Below, in pieces: positions 21,726 to 32,392 of a DNA stretch of 64,000 bases. This DNA comes from Kalaharituber pfeilii. Its lineage: Eukaryota; Ascomycota; Pezizomycetes; Pezizales; Pezizaceae. The stretch spans positions 62,001 to 126,000 of the forward strand of contig WHUZ01000045.1 of the NCBI GenBank assembly GCA_015179045.1, read 5' to 3'. The stretch's first letter is position 1; each line of letters opens with the position of its first letter. The notes beneath the pieces are model-generated. The model was not told the origin of the DNA, did not search any database, and worked only from the letters and a program-made list of their open reading frames with translations. A program made the position numbers and the translations under genes.

Positions 21726-23197
21726 AGTGGTATTACGTGGCTGAGGGCTTAAATGCTTCAGTTGTGTGAATGAAAGATATCGTCGTAACGGGAGCGAGGA
21801 TGCAAAGAGGGATAAACGAACAGTACGGTGCGCACGATGTTTGTCCTAGTCAAGAAAGCTTTTATTGTATGGTGGCGGCAACTTACCCCGCACAGTGCGC
21901 AGAACCTGAGTCCTCCAATCTTGGCACTGAAGTAATGAGCGAACAGTACAAGGGTAACATTGTAGCATGGATACATGCATTTCGAGTCAGCTTCTCCGCA
22001 AACGTAAGGAGACTTTGCTTAAAATATGCGGATTCGCACTCACCTCTCGAGAGCGTGACGGAAAGTTTGACCTCGTAAGGAAGGGTGGATATCTGTTGGC
22101 CATATATGTAGCTATAGTTATAATTCTCCGCGGTCTTCGTTAGGTTAATTGGATGGGAACCTTGGTTGTCAGTCTCAGCGAACGAAAAATGAAACGAATC
22201 AAGGAAGTTACATAGCTAATTCTGCTCCGTAATTGCATTTTTTCTCGCCCGGAAATATGCGGTTGAATTCATGTCATGATTGAAAGAGGACCTGCAATCT
22301 TTCCCTTTTCACTCTCAGGTTCTACAGCACGTTTTTTTCCCTTTCTTTCGTTCGCAATGGCAGGGCATAGAGCACAGGTCGAAGGTAGATATAGCGGTAG
22401 GATAGTGCATATGGTGTGACCCATAAACCGGTAGATACATACTACAGTATTAGCCAACAAGTAGACCTATCCACCATTGTTGTGAATGAGAATTGTTGTA
22501 TAGTTCCGACTCCCAAGCATACACACAAAACTCTAAGGCGAAGCCTGTATATCAACACCTGAGCTGTGAGATGTTTTTATTATTGATTCCCAAGACGGAA
22601 CATCCGGAACTCTTCAGAGGATCGGGCCTCTCAAAAATTCCATATAATTCCCGAGGCACTGAAGCGTGGACAATTGTCTAATGGCCCTAGATGTTTCCTT
22701 TTTTTTTAAGTATACTTAGAGCTAATTGAGATGGCGTTTCATCTGGATCACAAATTGTGTTTTAATGGAACGCTATTAAAATCATTTGTTGTGAGAACAG
22801 AGCGAATATCACAGGATAGGATAGGACTGAATTTCTTAACGTGATGCCTACATATATACTGTACAGAAAAATACCTAACACGAAGGTGTATAGAAAAGCT
22901 AGTGACGGCGATTTCTGGGTCAAACGCTCCATTACGGTAGAAAAGGACTTTCGCCTGATGCTGACCGAGGTAATCTACTCCTGCCATCCCTTTATAGGGT
23001 TGCGACATCTCCGGAGTATGCCTGCAACAAAATACTCACTTCATGTACATATCTGATCCAGAGTTTACCCCATCATTGCTTTCTGCCAGTCTATTCGACT
23101 ATTTTGTTCAAGACAGTTATCACTCTAGATCCAACCCCGTCACAATGCCATACAGCCATGAACCATGCGTGTTATCACAAATCCGTACCAAGTGTAC
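21726..23197. other. Spacer between paralogs T2 and T3
   Basis: No gene I can support. The minus strand near 21950-21900 shows a short SAKIGGLRFCALCG reading followed by GTAAGT, echoed near 24.6 and 26.6 kb, so a conserved 5' module may precede members. A 22748-23008 minus frame overlaps the conserved 3' block but is unrecognised. Confidence 0.45.
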
Positions 23198-23605
23198 TTA
23201 GAATGTTGGCCTAGGATGGATGCCGCTCAACTGGTACCTCCTCATTGCCAACTCCGCCTTGTCCTCATTTGTCATCGCTCTTTCTCTAATCTTCCATGCC
23301 TCTGCTTGCACAACTCCGAGTAACGATTTCAAAGCCTGAGTTGTGTCATTGCAATAAGTCGACTTGAATGGAACGCAAGTGGAGGAATTCAACCCCTGAC
23401 CCCTTGTGACGAAGGCCTGGTAGCCAGCATCATTCTTAACTGTCGCGACTATACAAGTCTCGCGGGAAGAGTATGTGCCCATGGCAACTACGTTGTCTAG
23501 CAGGAGACTTATTAAACTCATCATGTATTGGACGGAAGGGAGGCTTGTTGAATAGCTACCTATGATTTGCTCGCGCAGCGCGCTCCAGCAACTGATCTCA
23601 CACAT
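23198..23605 (-). CDS. Tandem family member T3, 114 aa (135 aa unspliced)
   Basis: Exons 23560-23605 and 23198-23496 are separated by a 63-nt GTAGCT..CTGCTAG intron at the family position. The spliced product is 114 residues, with DNVVAMG, VKNDAGYQAFVT, STYCNDTTQALKSLLGVVQAEAW and QLSGIHPRP. The intron length is a multiple of three and has no stop, so the unspliced message would also encode a 135-residue protein with 21 extra residues. Confidence 0.8.
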   Translation of the reverse strand: MCEISCWSALREQIIGSYSTSLPSVQYMMSLISLLLDNVVAMGTYSSRETCIVATVKNDAGYQAFVTRGQGLNSSTCVPFKSTYCNDTTQALKSLLGVVQAEAWKIRERAMTNEDKAELAMRRYQLSGIHPRPTF

Positions 23606-23639
23606 GCTAATTTGTAACTTAAGTAGCTGAGTGTATTAT

Positions 23640-24312
23640 GAAAGTGTGCGAATGGAAGACAGTGCTGTAACCCTGGAAGATCTAAAGACAATGAAACAGC
23701 AGTACTGCTCACGAATCAACCAAAACAGATAAATACTGTATCTATAATCGAGTCTTTATACCCTGGTTCTTACTGCTCGCAAAGTTACCCCCCAAAAAAC
23801 GCTACAAAAAGGTGACCGACTTCATATTCTTTTCTTTAGATATTGGTGCACTCACTTACTATTAGAATCAATTTTTATATTTAATTTGTTTAAGAAATAC
23901 ATCTTAATCTTCCCCTCCCCTGGACGACTATATATTTCTAATAAATAAAATATTGGTATTAATATATCATTGAGAGGCGTACCAATATTGAGATTTGTCC
24001 CCTACACAAGTTACTAACGGACTCTAATTAATAATTATACTTTAGAATAAAATAATATTACCTCTCTTTAATAAGTCAGTCCTTTCACTGTCTATTAATA
24101 CTTTTTATTATTTATTGAAAATACATATTAATCCGGATGACTAGGTATTTTTTAAATAAATCAAATATAAAATATAGCCATTAATATATTACCCTTTGCT
24201 AGGCACGCTTCGCTGGCCTTGGGCAAAATAAATTTCATGACACCTATTATTATTGAGTCGTACAGGCACAATGGTGATAGGATCATTAATATAACTAAGG
24301 CATCTACTCCAT
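23640..24312. other. AT-rich gene-free stretch
   Basis: Strongly AT-rich. Two diverged copies of a roughly 80-bp unit (near 23895-23975 and 24117-24195, both with ACATCTTAAT/ACATATTAAT and a terminal ATTAATATAT) lie inside. No coding sequence seen. Confidence 0.55.
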
Positions 24313-24531
24313 TTAAATAGTTATTACATTTAATATCTTGCTGAAATTTTCAGTCAGATTATTGTCAGAGGTTTTACGAGGACTACCACGCCTCCGCTTT
24401 TCGATTTTAACATTTTCATCTTTATCGCAGTGTGTTAAATTTGCTGACGGAGAAGAAGAAGAAGAAGACGAATCAATTTTACGGGGCCTATCTCTCTTTT
24501 TCACTCGGGCCCGAGATGATAACAAGGGCAA
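24313..24531 (-). CDS. Basic low-complexity ORF, doubtful
   Basis: A 72-codon frame with Lys/Arg clusters (RVKKRDRPRK, EKRRRGSPRK) and a serine run coded by a TTC/TCT microsatellite. No homology is recognised. It may be an exon of a nuclear protein, but the simple-sequence content makes chance likely. Confidence 0.2.
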   Translation of the reverse strand: MPLLSSRARVKKRDRPRKIDSSSSSSSPSANLTHCDKDENVKIEKRRRGSPRKTSDNNLTENFSKILNVITI

Positions 24532-25741
24532 CAGAAAGCTTTACTGTAAGGCGGCTTGCCCCAAACAGAACCTCAGGCCTCCACTCTTGGCAATTAACAA
24601 TGCAAGATACAGTGACCCGTCAAAAGTCTTGGGGATAAGGCTTGCATATACACTTACGCCAATATTGCCTAATCCACAAGACTTTATACGAGTCACTGCA
24701 ATTACATCTAGACTCCACATATAAGGGTAAGGCTATATGTGTATCAGCACCTACCATCGGAGTAGTGGCAGGAAACCTTAAATAGAATTTCCATTTCAAT
24801 CAATCCATTTCAACCAGTCTGCAGGGCACTTGGCGGCATAAATAATGACGTGGATAATTCTACTCTCTTGGAAATATGCCAATAAATTTATGTACACGAC
24901 TGAAAAGCGGAGCAACTTTTACCCTTCTCACTTTACAGGTTATGGTTAGACATGGTGAGAGTAGACATGGCAACATTAGTATATGCTCCGTATGTTCCGC
25001 GCCACTCACAGCCTGCGCTAGGAATGTGCATATTGGCTACTTATCCCTAGCTGATGGGCACTTTTCGTCCCCAGTAGGGATTTATGAGTTGCGAATTTTG
25101 TCATGCGGGTATATCCATTGGTATATGGGTCAGAACATGTATAAGCAACGACAATCGGAAAGATGTACGAAATTCACCTCCGGTGCACATGTTAATAACA
25201 TGAATATGAAGAATAAACCTGTTATTCAGTTTCGCATACAAAAATGCCTTTGTTGTTGAGATAATCTATGCGCACGTTATGCAGTTTCGGTGTACAAAGT
25301 CGCTGGGGTCGTGGGGCTCAGGTCCTAGTGAAACAAAGCACTATAAATTCATGAGTCTAACATTCCTGCGAATAGCACGACCCTACATTCATCTCCCAAT
25401 TTTGGTTCATTATTTCAATACAGCCCTGGTCAATTATGAGGAGACACAGCTATGAGGTGCCTGTAATAGCAAAATACATGCACATATTGTTATGCTACAA
25501 AAAGAAAGCGAAGCTTTCACCTGAGGCTCACTGAGGTAGTGTACTAATGCAACATCTCCGACACATATCCACAAACAAACCTCTAACTACACACACATAT
25601 CGAAGCACAATTTTACCTGCATATCGCTTCTCGAGACGAATGATACAGAGATGACAGTTTTCAAAATGGTTATCAGACTAGATACACCCTTCAGAATGCA
25701 AACGAACCATGCCTCCTCTCAGAAATCCATACCATGGCGTG
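24532..25741. other. Spacer between paralogs T3 and T4
   Basis: No supported gene. 24560-24610 carries the LIAKSGGLRF reading on the minus strand, and 25518-25620 is the conserved block 3' of T4. Nothing else is recognised. Confidence 0.45.
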
Positions 25742-26165
25742 CTAGAAGATAGGCCTAGGATGGATGCAACTCAGCTGGCTCCTCCTCGCTTCCAACTCCA
25801 TTGTGTCCGAATATACCATTCCTCGTTCTCTAGCCCTCCATGCCGCTGCTTGTACAACGTCAAGTAACGACTTCAAAGCCTGAGTTGCGTTGTTGCAATA
25901 TATCGACTTGAATAGAATATCTGCAGTATAACCGTACTGCAACTTGAGCCCTCCACCCGAACTCATGAGGGCTTGGTAGCCAGCATCATTCTTGATTATT
26001 ACAACCGCAGCATTCGCGCGGACTGAGATTCGACCCATTGCGAATACATTGTCTAGCAGCAGGCCTATTAGCTCATCATCCAAAGAACGGGAAGGTTATT
26101 GCATATACACTACCTATTATTTGCTCGCGGATCGCGCTGGCATTCCAGAAATTTGACTCAGACAT
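25742..26165 (-). CDS. Tandem family member T4, 120 aa, one intron
   Basis: Exon 1 is 26114-26165 (MSESNFWNASAIREQII), exon 2 is 25742-26052, and the intron is 61 nt (GTAGTG..CTGCTAG with GCTAATAG). The product is 120 residues and the most diverged member: the two exon-1 cysteines are lost, but DNVFAMG, IKNDAGYQALM, STYCN-like SIYCNNATQALKSLL and QLSCIHPRP are kept. Retention of splice sites and frame across divergent copies argues for real genes. Confidence 0.75.
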
Positions 26166-26791
26166 GTGAAGTATACAGCCGAGGGTATTTGTAGAAAATA
26201 TATACGGTGAGGAGAGTAAGACTTAAAATAGGACTAAATTTTGTTAATGATCTATCAATACAAAACGGCACTTCCAGACTCATATAAATACACGAAGTTG
26301 CGTAAAGACAATAAACCACTATAGCTAAGTGCATGGCCCACCTTATGGCCACTGTAGCTAAGTGCATGGCCCACTTCATGGCCCTCACTCTAGCGGTGCA
26401 CCTTAGCCGTGGTTTCCAACAGTGTTTATGGGAATTTTGTCGTATCGCGGGTGTGGTGACTTGAAGATGGCAGTACCGCTCACGTCCCACAACTGGAGAT
26501 GATAAGTGATTGCAACCGAAAATCTTTACAACGCACCCCGCATCAGAAAGGCCACCAGTCTTGGCAATGAGCACGGTATCTACTGTGGCCAGGTAAATAT
26601 TGTAGAGCAGTTCATTAACATTCCGACTGCACATTTTACGGGAAAGAAATACGACTTCACTTGAAATAGGAGAATTAGCACTTACCTCCGAACGAATTCG
26701 GAAATTCAGCAGAATTTCTGTGATCCTCGGGGCGCTTGGCATCGGATACCATAATGAGAACGAATTTGAGAACCAAGCTTAGCACTGCATA
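26166..26791. other. Region 5' of T4 with one long doubtful ORF
   Basis: A 194-codon minus-strand frame (26158-26742) overlaps exon 1 of T4 and includes a short direct repeat (CTAAGTGCATGGCCCAC twice). It shows no motif except the LIAKTGGLSD echo of the module upstream of T2 and T3, so I do not call it a gene. Confidence 0.4.
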
Positions 26792-28099
26792 GTGGATTTG
26801 CCGCCGTGGTGGAGCCCGAGCCCGAGCCTCTCGACGGGGTGGAAAACTTCCTTTCCCATGAGTTGGGACAAAACATCACCACCAGATTGGGAGGACATGA
26901 CGAGGCAACTGCTCGACGCGGGAATCTCAGGGCTAGCGGTTGTCATGTCATTATGGAAACTCGGGGAGAGGGAAGACCGCAGAATAACGAAGGGTCGCAT
27001 CTATTTATCAGATTCGGTGCGAACTCATCGTCGGTGCAGACATATGGAGGAGGGCCAGACGACCCCCTCCCGAGCTGGCTGGCTGCCCCACCCCCCACAC
27101 CCCACACCCGACCCCCCCGCCCCCCCTCTTCCCGAAGCTCTAGACTTTAGCCCACTCTTCACCGTCGGCACGGTGGAGCCCACCAGTCCCCTGGAAGACA
27201 CACACTCGGGGAGCCACGCGCGGCGACCGCGACCACACCGGAGACCACGACACAGCAGGAAGCGCAAGGGAAAATCCACCCCCCGAGCGCCAACACCCAC
27301 CCCGCCCCCCCCCCAGGAAGAGGTCACGACTAGGACGAGAAAGCGGAAAGGAAAAGCGGCGTCAGCACAAACGCCGTACGCACTGAAACGCAGACTCGAC
27401 GACGCGGAGGCAAACAAGATAGCCACCGCACCACCAGTCGGACACCTAGCCGCCGACAGCACCCCTGCCGGCACCACAACAGCGACCCCATCGGCCCCCC
27501 AAGCCCACCCCCGCCCCCTCTTCCACGCACACGCCCCCTCTTCCACGCACACGCCGGAGCCCCAAATCCTTCAAATGACCAAAGCCAGACCCCTGGCCCC
27601 AGACTCACCCATCCACCCCCGGTGGCACCACCCCCAAATCTGGCATCGTAGTCCACGGAATAGCCCTGAGGAAGAACCTCGGGAATGTTTGGAGATAGAT
27701 GGAAGCCGACAACGACATGGGAAGGATAACTGGGATCAGATGGCTCATTTCGGAGCCGACATTGAGGGAGAAAGGAAAGTTGACAAGCTCGGTAGTAGTG
27801 CATCTGGAGAACACAGCACAAGTAGACATCTGGAGAACACAGCACAAGTAGATCGGGTGAGGCTAGGAGGGAGATGGCTGAGAGCGAGCCAGTACGAGTG
27901 GAACAGCGGACGGAGATAGGCAAAAGACGTTCCCTCGTACCGGATCGGATGGATGTTATCGTCTTTTCTCCCGCATCACGTAGGATTACCGCGGGTATCA
28001 CATGTATCTAGCTTACCTTGTTTTTTCTTTTAATAAAACCCTCGCCATAGCCCATAGGGCGGCATGCGAGTATTGATATTTAAAAAAAAAAAAAAAAAA
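26792..28099 (+). mobile_element. ORF1-only LINE relative with A-type terminus
   Basis: A 375-codon plus-strand frame has an N-terminal WEDMTRQLLDAGISGLAVV stretch and a long Pro/Arg/Lys-rich middle (RKRKGK twice). By frame shifts it continues into an RRM-like end: VVHGIALRKNLGNVWR, GRITGIRWL, SSVVVHLEN, VRLGGRWLRASQYEW. A 3' UTR (CCCGCATCACG..CGCGGG, ATCACATGTATCTAG) runs straight into the A terminus and poly-A. No endonuclease or RT is present. A TCTGGAGAACACAGCACAAG stretch is duplicated near 27805-27850. No target-site duplication was found. Confidence 0.75.
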
Positions 28100-29423
28100 G
28101 TCAGAAGTTTCGTAGCTATGGAGTCTTTGACTTGGCCATGGAGACTTGGTGGCTAGGCCGGCGGGTTTGGCGGGCCCCCATGAAGAAGCCCCCCCCACCC
28201 CCCCCGTAGTTACATAAGCAGCTATTATAGGGTATCGTAGGCTTGTGGCAATTAGCCTCGGACCAGGCAATCGCCCGCTGTGCCCAACGCCCGTCCATGG
28301 CTGCTGGAGCCCTGCCATTCGGTTACCGCACGCCACTATGCCCAACGCCCACCCGCGCACATATTATGGATGTTGTCCATCACATCACTGCAGCCGAGAC
28401 CCTCAGTGCCATAGCCCTAGTTTGGTAATTGCTGAATGTGCCGTCCACGAGGACCACTCCCGAAGCCGGCAGCTGGCTATCCTGTATGTAGATTGGGAGA
28501 GTCGGCGAGGTTGAAAGGTCCTATATGCGCTATATCTTCCGTCCGCGTCCTCTACAAACCCTTTCTTCCTTCCAGGCCGCGTCCAACGTTGCTATCCCTT
28601 CTGAGCAGAAGTTACGAATCGTTAACTGGCGCTCGTGCGGGATCTCCTCCACCGCCTCCGTCACTGGACAGGCATCTCAGAAGTACACCCTGGATGCCCT
28701 GCACTTCTTGCCAACTTCCTTATACAACATGCCATTCTTCGTAGTGGGGACACTGACTGGATTATGCCGATTGCGATCTAGGGCACCAGTGGGCGCTCCA
28801 GCGCAGCCCATGCCGGCCCCCGGGGAGAGGGCATTGCCGGAGGTGCTGTTGTGAGCGCTGACTAGTCCTGATAGCGAAGTGCTGCGGGCTAGTTGGGCCT
28901 CGGAGAAGAGCATAGGAACATCGAGCTATACCAGCCGTGGTCTCCAGTGTGCAGATATCATCGGCTGCAGATTGAATAGAACTCTCAGAGTGTCTGACGC
29001 AGCGTCACAAATCATGGGAAAGCAAAAGCAATTAAACAAGATTGCTGAAGATCCCAGATTCCAGAAGATATTCAAACTCTTCTGTGAGAAGGTGCAAATT
29101 GAATACTCTTTGCGTACAGCAGGCCTGCCGGACTTCAATCCATCACACAGCATCAAAGCACTTCCGTAAAGTGCCCATGATATCATAATTTCCACCGCTA
29201 CTGAAGAGCAGATCGTTGGGGATGGAGTTGCTCCATGTGCATATTGAGATATGGTTTACTGGTTTACCATTTCCAAACAAGATCTGGGAGGACTCCATGG
29301 CCACAGGTTTGGACAAAGAGTTCAGTTGGGAGGAAATACTCTGATTGCTATTTCATTCGCAGAGGGAGGCACTGGGTGCTGGTTTTTGGAGGTGAATGAG
29401 ATAGAGCCTGAAGGGACCTATAG
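28100..29423. other. Unrecognised region with short ORFs
   Basis: Two plus-strand frames might be exons: 28525-28854 and a stretch near 29010-29169 (MGKQKQLNKIAEDPRFQKIF..). A further frame at 29251-29445 ends ..EGTYSVGLLLK. No domain is recognised and no splice pattern joins them convincingly. Confidence 0.35.
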
Positions 29424-29827
29424 CGTGGGCCTGTTATTGAAATAGTAAAAGCTTTCTTCCGGCTACGCAACAGTCTTGGGTCCAACATTGGTTCCTGGCC
29501 TACTAATCCTGGATGTACAAGCCACATATCGGGAGAGTGCAGAACAAGGAGACAGAAGTGGTCGGGAGAGTAGGCCGCACTGAGAAACCCCCCGGAGGCA
29601 TGTAAGGGGGAGGACGATGACAGAGATCCACTAAGGATGATCCTAGAGTGGGAGGGCAAGTAGAACACCTTTCATGCCAATTTTACCGGGGAAGCAATGA
29701 CGAAGGAATATCATTTATCTTATATGTATCTAAATCTACCATTATCAGGAGCACCCAGGGATTTCTTTCTGTTTCCTATGTATGTTACTAACCTCGCCAT
29801 AGCCCAATGGGCGGCATGCGAGTAATG

Positions 29828-29864
<37 letters not shown>

Positions 29865-30017
29865 GAAAGAAAAAATCCTGGATGTAATGGAGCAGCGATC
29901 GGAGAAGCTTTCGGATTTTTCCACAGGTGCTGCAGCATTACTCGTGCCGGTGCGGATATGGTCCTAAAAGAAGCGCCTAGCGTAGAAACAGATTTCAGAG
30001 ACGCATTAGAGCTGTGA
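29424..30017 (+). pseudogene. Unrecognised ORF interrupted by a LINE-A end
   Basis: With the insertion 29518-29873 and one copy of its duplication ignored, an open frame of about 80 codons runs from 29424 (PVIEIVKAFFRLRNSLG..) through NPGCNGAAIGEAFGFFHRCC to a stop at 30017. The frame is continuous across the target site, suggesting a host coding exon that was split. Function unknown. Confidence 0.4.
29518..29873 (+). mobile_element. 5'-truncated LINE-A end with (TAA)n tail
   Basis: Flanked by AATCCTGGATGTA (29505-29517 and 29874-29886). It contains a degraded ORF2 end, the 3' UTR and an A terminus whose tail is a TAA microsatellite (29831-29860) rather than pure A. Confidence 0.9.
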
Positions 30018-30224
30018 GAGGAGAGGCTCTAGTCAGCCTTCACGGTTACAATTCAAAGCCATCTGGGGGGGGGTTATTATCAGGAAATCAGACTGCTCGA
30101 GAAGATCATTTAAATTTATCGTGTGTGCACCTTTGGACCGCGGATCACCACTTTTGCACCCGTGTAGGTTCTTCTGCAGCATGCCTTTGTATATAACGCC
30201 TTCATCTCCAGCTTTATCTAAAAT

Positions 30225-30280
30225 CGCCATAGCCCATAGGGCGGCATGCGATTAATGAAATAAAAAAAAAAAAAAAAAAA
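30225..30280 (+). mobile_element. 56-nt A-type micro-retroposon
   Basis: The 15-bp perfect duplication AGCTTTATCTAAAAT (30210-30224 and 30281-30295) flanks only CGCCATAGCCCATAGGGCGG, CATGCGATTAATGAAAT and about 19 A. It starts exactly at the 5' foot of the terminal hairpin. Confidence 0.95.
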
Positions 30281-30295
30281 AGCTTTATCTAAAAT

Positions 30296-31166
30296 AGGTG
30301 TTTTACTTTCCGCATGTATTGTTGCGTAGCTTAGTCCCGTTTTTCTGCGCAATCATGTCATAAATTTCTTTAGAAATATCCAAATATAAAAAGCTCTAGT
30401 CTACTGGTTTCGAATCTGCTTCATCCGAACAATAAGGCAATTAACTTTGCTTTCCCTAGGAAGGTATGCAATTAACAAACGTATGTTCAAAGCATAGTCA
30501 GACACCTTTCCCTGAATTCAACTACATCACACCCTAATCGTATTCAAACTGTATTGCTGCTCGCTTGTATGGAAGGAGGTATGCCAGTATGTGCTATCTG
30601 GACTGAATCAGTGCTTACTTCCAACGTTTAAGATGGATCTGGTTGGAAGACCACGACTGGCACTCACAATTGACTGGCCTCCACAACTACTCTCCTAGCT
30701 CAGTCCAAGTCATCTCGGAGCCTCGAAGTCACAGATTACAACACCCCCTTCATATGAAGTAAAATGCGGTGGACCATTGGTGCCTGCCTCGAGTTATGAG
30801 TGATCCAGAACACGTAACTAGCAGTAGTGCTTGATATAAAATATATTCGCCAGAGTACCTGTTCTCGATGGCTGCACTTCACAATTTTACGATACAGTGG
30901 ATACGGACAAAACGGTCATGCTGGATAAGGCCGGCAAATTATATGAAATATGACAGGTTATCCAGCATAATTGTGTTACGGTGTCTGCGATTGCAGCGAA
31001 ATGTAGGTGAAACTTAGAACAAGGCTTGGAACTTGACCTTTGTATAGAGGCCGTTTAGGTCTCTATATATAGGCCTCCAGCGTGTCGGTTATTGCATTAT
31101 TCTATTTAACATTGAGTGCTAATTAACAAGCTTCTCTCTCATCATCATCATGGCATCATGAATAAC

Positions 31167-31167
<1 letters not shown>
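30296..31167. other. Gene-free stretch
   Basis: No gene recognised. Near 30925-30985 CATGCTGGATAA and TTATCCAGCAT face each other about 50 bp apart, perhaps a small old MITE. Confidence 0.45.
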
Positions 31168-31202
<35 letters not shown>

Positions 31203-31377
31203 CATTAATCGCGTGCCGCCCTATGGGCTATGGCGATGTTTAGTTACATGTGAGGAAATGATTTGGAAAACTTGAAACGTCAATAGATAACTGTGAATGT
31301 GAAACGAGAACTGGAATGTCTGTAAATGTCAAACGATAACTGGAATAAGAAAGTAAAAGGATGACCGTCCCGCCCAG

Positions 31378-31380
<3 letters not shown>

Positions 31381-31411
<31 letters not shown>

Positions 31412-31589
31412 CATTACTCGCATGCCGCCTTGTAGGCTATGGCGAGGATTTAAATACATAACAACGAATAAACAGAGTATAACATCACAGAAAAAGTAAA
31501 AAACAACGTCGCAAATGATCGAGCGTGTCCTGCACCACTCCGTCTACTCTGCCACCCAGTCCATCACCTCCGCCAGCGTCATTTCTCCC
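31381..31589 (-). mobile_element. 209-bp LINE-A end nested in LINE-A
   Basis: Flanked by CCCGCCCAGTCC (31369-31380 and 31590-31601). It contains the last ORF2 codons (..AEVMDWVAE), a 3' UTR, and a terminus whose stem carries a paired change (GCCT..AGGC instead of GCCC..GGGC). Confidence 0.92.
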
Positions 31590-31601
31590 CCCGCCCAGTC
31601 C

Positions 31602-32392
31602 AGCAATTCCAACAGTCTATCTCTTTCTTCGTCTGATCTGTCCCGGTCGTCGCTTTTCGGGCGGCAGAGGTCCTCGATGCGTCTTGGGCATTTCTGTTTC
31701 CATACCCTGCATTGTGTTAGGATGTGTCGGGTTGACTCGGTGTCTTCACCGCACCAGTGGCACTCCGGGCTGTCGACGGTTCCAATTTTGAACTTCCATT
31801 CTCTTAGGCCTTTACCCCCAAGGATGCCGGCCAGTGTGGCGACCCTCCGTCCTAGTCGTTGCAGCGGTCTGTAGGTGATGTCTAGTCTATTTCTCTCGAG
31901 GGCCCTGTAGGCCTTGGCTTGTTGTCTCCACCCTGCCTCCGTGATCGTTTCTTCTTGGTACTGTAGGCAGGTGCCTATTTTGGCCGCCGTATCCGCTTCC
32001 GTATTGCCCATGATTCCCTTGTGTGCTTTTACCCACATGACTGCTACGTCCAGGTCCCCTGTCTCCGCTCTGCGTTCCCAAGCCTCCCTGACTCGCTGTG
32101 AGGCTCCCTCGTAGTTGGGCTCCCCGTTGGCGATTCTTTGGAGCTTGGTTATTGCTACTTGTGAGTCAGTGATGATTAGTAGCTCGTTTGCCTGGCTCTC
32201 TAGTGCTCCGCTCATTGCCAGTAGTCCCGCGTCGTTGACAGTACTTAGTCTACCCAGGTATATGGATGTCCGTTTCCGTGGGTGTTGTTTGAAGGTCCCA
32301 GCTCCAGTCAAGTCGTTCATACGGCTTCCATCTGTATAGTGGCTAGTCCACCTCTCGTCTTCTACTTTGGCAATCGCTCTTTCCCATTCCAA
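31602..32392 (-). pseudogene. LINE-A ORF2 C-terminus: RNase H and CCHC-like end
   Basis: The best preserved LINE-A RNase H in the window: YTDGSRM, the GLLAMSGALE helix, IITDSQ and WVKAHKGIMGNTEADTAAK, then SPECHWCGED..TRHILTQC. The apparent frame continues into the nested element and ends in its VMDWVAE. The outer copy originally ended soon after ELLDWAGR. Upstream RT and endonuclease are missing. Confidence 0.85.

Noticed and set aside
28013..28298. Poly-Phe-containing minus-strand frames around poly-A tails
   Set aside because: FFFFF runs are translations of LINE tails.
31517..31874. Plus-strand Ser/Pro frames at 31.5-31.9 kb
   Set aside because: Antisense of the LINE-A RNase H coding sequence.
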